From assembly GCA_051453625.1 (NCBI GenBank), contig JBOZIK010000001.1, positions 54,051,234 through 54,098,277 on the forward strand: 47,044 bases of DNA. Reading direction: 5' to 3'. The position numbers were made by a program, and so were the translations under genes. Below are positions 45,492-47,044 of this stretch, in pieces. This DNA is from Welwitschia mirabilis (Eukaryota; Gnetophyta; Gnetopsida; Welwitschiales). The stretch's first letter is position 1, and each line of letters opens with the position of its first letter. The notes beneath the pieces were generated by a model, which was not told where the DNA came from, did no database searches, and worked only from the letters and a program-made list of their open reading frames with translations.

Positions 45492-46442
45492 AATAATACA
45501 GAAAAATAACTGAGAATATAAAACAAGTGCACCAAATTTTTATAGTGGTTCGGCCAAGCCTACTCCAGTCTTAGGGGGCAACAAATAGCTATCAGACTTC
45601 TGGTTCCTGTAATCAGAGGTCTTTTACAATAACTCCTTCACACAGAGTTCTTATGGCTTACAGGCCATTGCTCAAATCCTTGAGCTGCTTACAACAGAGA
45701 ATAGAAGAGAGAGAGAGAGAGAGAGAGAGAGACTTCTGATACAAGAGTGCCTAGATCTAGCACATGTAATTAGTGTTTGAAGCTCAGATAATCCTTTGTT
45801 GATGATAGATAATACAGATTAGTACAGACAACTCTCAGATTGTGGACAACCTATTTCAGAGCATAAAAAATCTTTTTCAAAATGTAAGCATGTCTCTTTC
45901 AATCCAATAGAGAGGAATATATATGCACAAGAGGAATGGCTAGGTCTTTGATTTTTGAATCATAAGCCCAACGCCCAATAAAGAGTCATTGAGATATTAA
46001 AAACCATGGCTAACGTCTATAAATAGCTATATTTCCACGTCAACGGATATAATCCCGGACATCCCATCGAGGTAACTTGAATATCCTGGTTTTTAATCTT
46101 CTTTCCCAAAAAACCGAATACAGGGTCTGACGTCCCGATTTCATAGGTCGGACGTCCTAGTACAAAATACCGTGTACAGGGTTGGACATCCCGATTTCAC
46201 ATGGCGGACGTCCCAGTATAACAAAACTGAATACAGGTTCGAACGTCCTGGATTCACAGGTCAGATGTCCCAATATAGAAAAACTGAATATAATGTCAGA
46301 CATCTTGATTTCTTAGGGTGGACGTCCTAGTATTAAAAACCGCATGGATAGTCAGACGTCCCAATTACATAGGGTGGATGTCCCGATCTGGAGAAGACTT
46401 GATTTCTAACTTGCGAATCTCATCATTGAAAACTTATTTTCC
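45492..46442 (-). repeat. 5' LTR of element B (U5 end in gap)
   Basis: Colinear with 42623-43580, including TTCGGCCAAGCCTACTCCA at 45548, the GA tract, TATATATA at 45917-45924 and the motif array with starts 46057, 46128, 46150, 46184, 46206, 46241, 46263, 46298, 46320, 46354 and 46376. The last nine intervals alternate 22 and 34-35 exactly as in the left copy. The terminal AACA present in the left copy is absent: the match stops at TTTTCC (46442) and GTTCGTC follows. Confidence 0.88.
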
Positions 46443-46689
46443 GTTCGTCTAGGACCTCTCTTTTTGAACACAGGGTTATCTTAAGCAACTGAAACATAGG
46501 AGTTCCTTATCACTTGCTCCCAACCACTAATATTTTCTTTATGAGAATTATTAGAATATTCATTTGTCTATTTTAATACTCTTGTAAGGGTTTTGATTAG
46601 CATCAACATTCATCTCATTTGGGATTGTAGTTCCTTTGGCAGCATGTTGATTGGTTTTGTTAGAATCTTACCTAAATGTTGTTACTTTA
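46443..46689. other. Flanking DNA of element B
   Basis: Nothing recognisable. Confidence 0.4.
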
Positions 46690-46910
46690 TTTCGCTTAAA
46701 ATCGTTTTCCTTCTCCTGTTCACTAGCTATTCCATTTTCCTTAAGTTCCTTGGCAACTTCTTCAGTAAGGATTTTTTCCACTTTAAGCTTTACTAACAGT
46801 TTAAGACACAAGTCTTTATGATGGCTAGGGTCCTAGGCAAAGTGATATTGGATAAACTTTTGTTTGAAAACCTTGTCGTTAACCAAAAACTCAAGTTTTT
46901 TTATGTCTTG
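46690..46910 (-). pseudogene. Unassigned coding fragment
   Basis: Minus strand reads LEFLVNDKVFKQKFIQYHFA, one stop, DPSHHKDLCLKLLVKLKVEK, ILTEEVAKELKENGIASEQE, KENDFKRNKV. About 65 codons with a single stop and lysine/glutamate-rich, protein-like composition. I cannot place it in a family; a fragment of a transposon gag-like or helical protein is possible. Confidence 0.35.
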
Positions 46911-47044
46911 GTTTTTGCATGTCTAGTTTAACACAGACTTGTCTTGTAGGTGTAGGACAAAAGTCAGTGAAGGATTCCATGTTGATAGCTGGATCAACCC
47001 TAGAGGGGGATGAATAGGGTAAATTTAAAGCTCAAATAAATCAA
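46911..47044. other. Window end, possible edge of another copia LTR
   Basis: CCCTAGAGGGGGATGAATAGGGT at 46999-47021 resembles the minus-strand U5 end of copia LTRs (compare GGAGAGG...GGTGAATAGGGT at 42529-42552). A further minus-strand LTR may begin here and run out of the window. Confidence 0.4.

Larger units (their letters stand above)
42510..46442 (-). mobile_element. Copia LTR retrotransposon B with extra ORF
   Basis: Two direct repeats (42510-43584 and 45492-46442) with an extra ORF between them. Minus-strand order: 5' LTR (right), 100-N gap, ORF leader with motif pairs, ORF, PPT and 3' LTR (left). Gag and pol are not seen. They may lie in the unsized gap at 45392-45491, or be deleted as in element A. 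The minus-strand U5 end, ATTCACCCCCCGCCCCCTCT, is of the same type as in A. Confidence 0.82.

Noticed and set aside
1-47044. tRNA, rRNA, microRNA-like hairpins
   Set aside because: None seen by eye; a tRNAscan or covariance-model search would be needed to exclude them.

Overview
The window looks like heterochromatic, AT-rich DNA from a large flowering-plant genome. It holds Ty3/gypsy Athila-type elements, Ty1/copia elements with a TGGTATCA-type primer site and AAAGGGGGAGA polypurine tracts, an RTE-like LINE scrap and almost no low-copy coding sequence. I cannot name the genus. Nearly every reading frame is broken by stops and frameshifts, so most protein calls are pseudogenes recognised by order and motif. 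Nine runs of N interrupt the sequence.

Layout. 0.4-4.1 kb (+): remnant of an element carrying an extra ORF (element D). 4.15-8.08 kb (-): Athila-like pol (integrase, RNase H, RT, protease) with no gag. 8.24-10.6 kb (+): decayed ORF with a plant-transposon-protein-like segment and coiled coil (element E). 11.8-12.87 kb (-): LTR-like remnant. 12.87-25.16 kb (-): a nearly complete decayed Athila-type element with two LTRs of about 2.2 and 2.5 kb. 25.16-25.52 kb: tail of a copia LTR. 28.64-29.05 kb: a GC-rich island that looks like the first exon of a cellular gene. 30.1-30.46 kb (+): RTE LINE RT fragment. 32.28-32.83 kb (-): copia RT/RNase H fragment. 34.8-41.3 kb (+): copia element A, with LTRs, PBS, gag, the start of pol, an extra ORF and a PPT. 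41.37-42.0 kb: LTR-like fragment C. 42.5-46.44 kb (-): copia element B, with two LTRs and an extra ORF.

The most interesting signal is in the last 12 kb. The LTRs of A, B and C each carry an array of short CpG-centred motifs, a different motif in each family (GTCGACC, GGACGTCC, GGTCGCCC). In all three the motifs are laid out mainly in pairs 20-22 bp apart, about two turns of the helix. In A and B the same pairs recur upstream of the extra ORF between pol and the 3' LTR, and those two ORFs are related to each other. One inference is that the ORF product recognises family-specific paired sites in its own element, as VANC anti-silencing proteins do in VANDAL DNA transposons. The arrays, spacings and ORF positions can be read directly; the function is a hypothesis.
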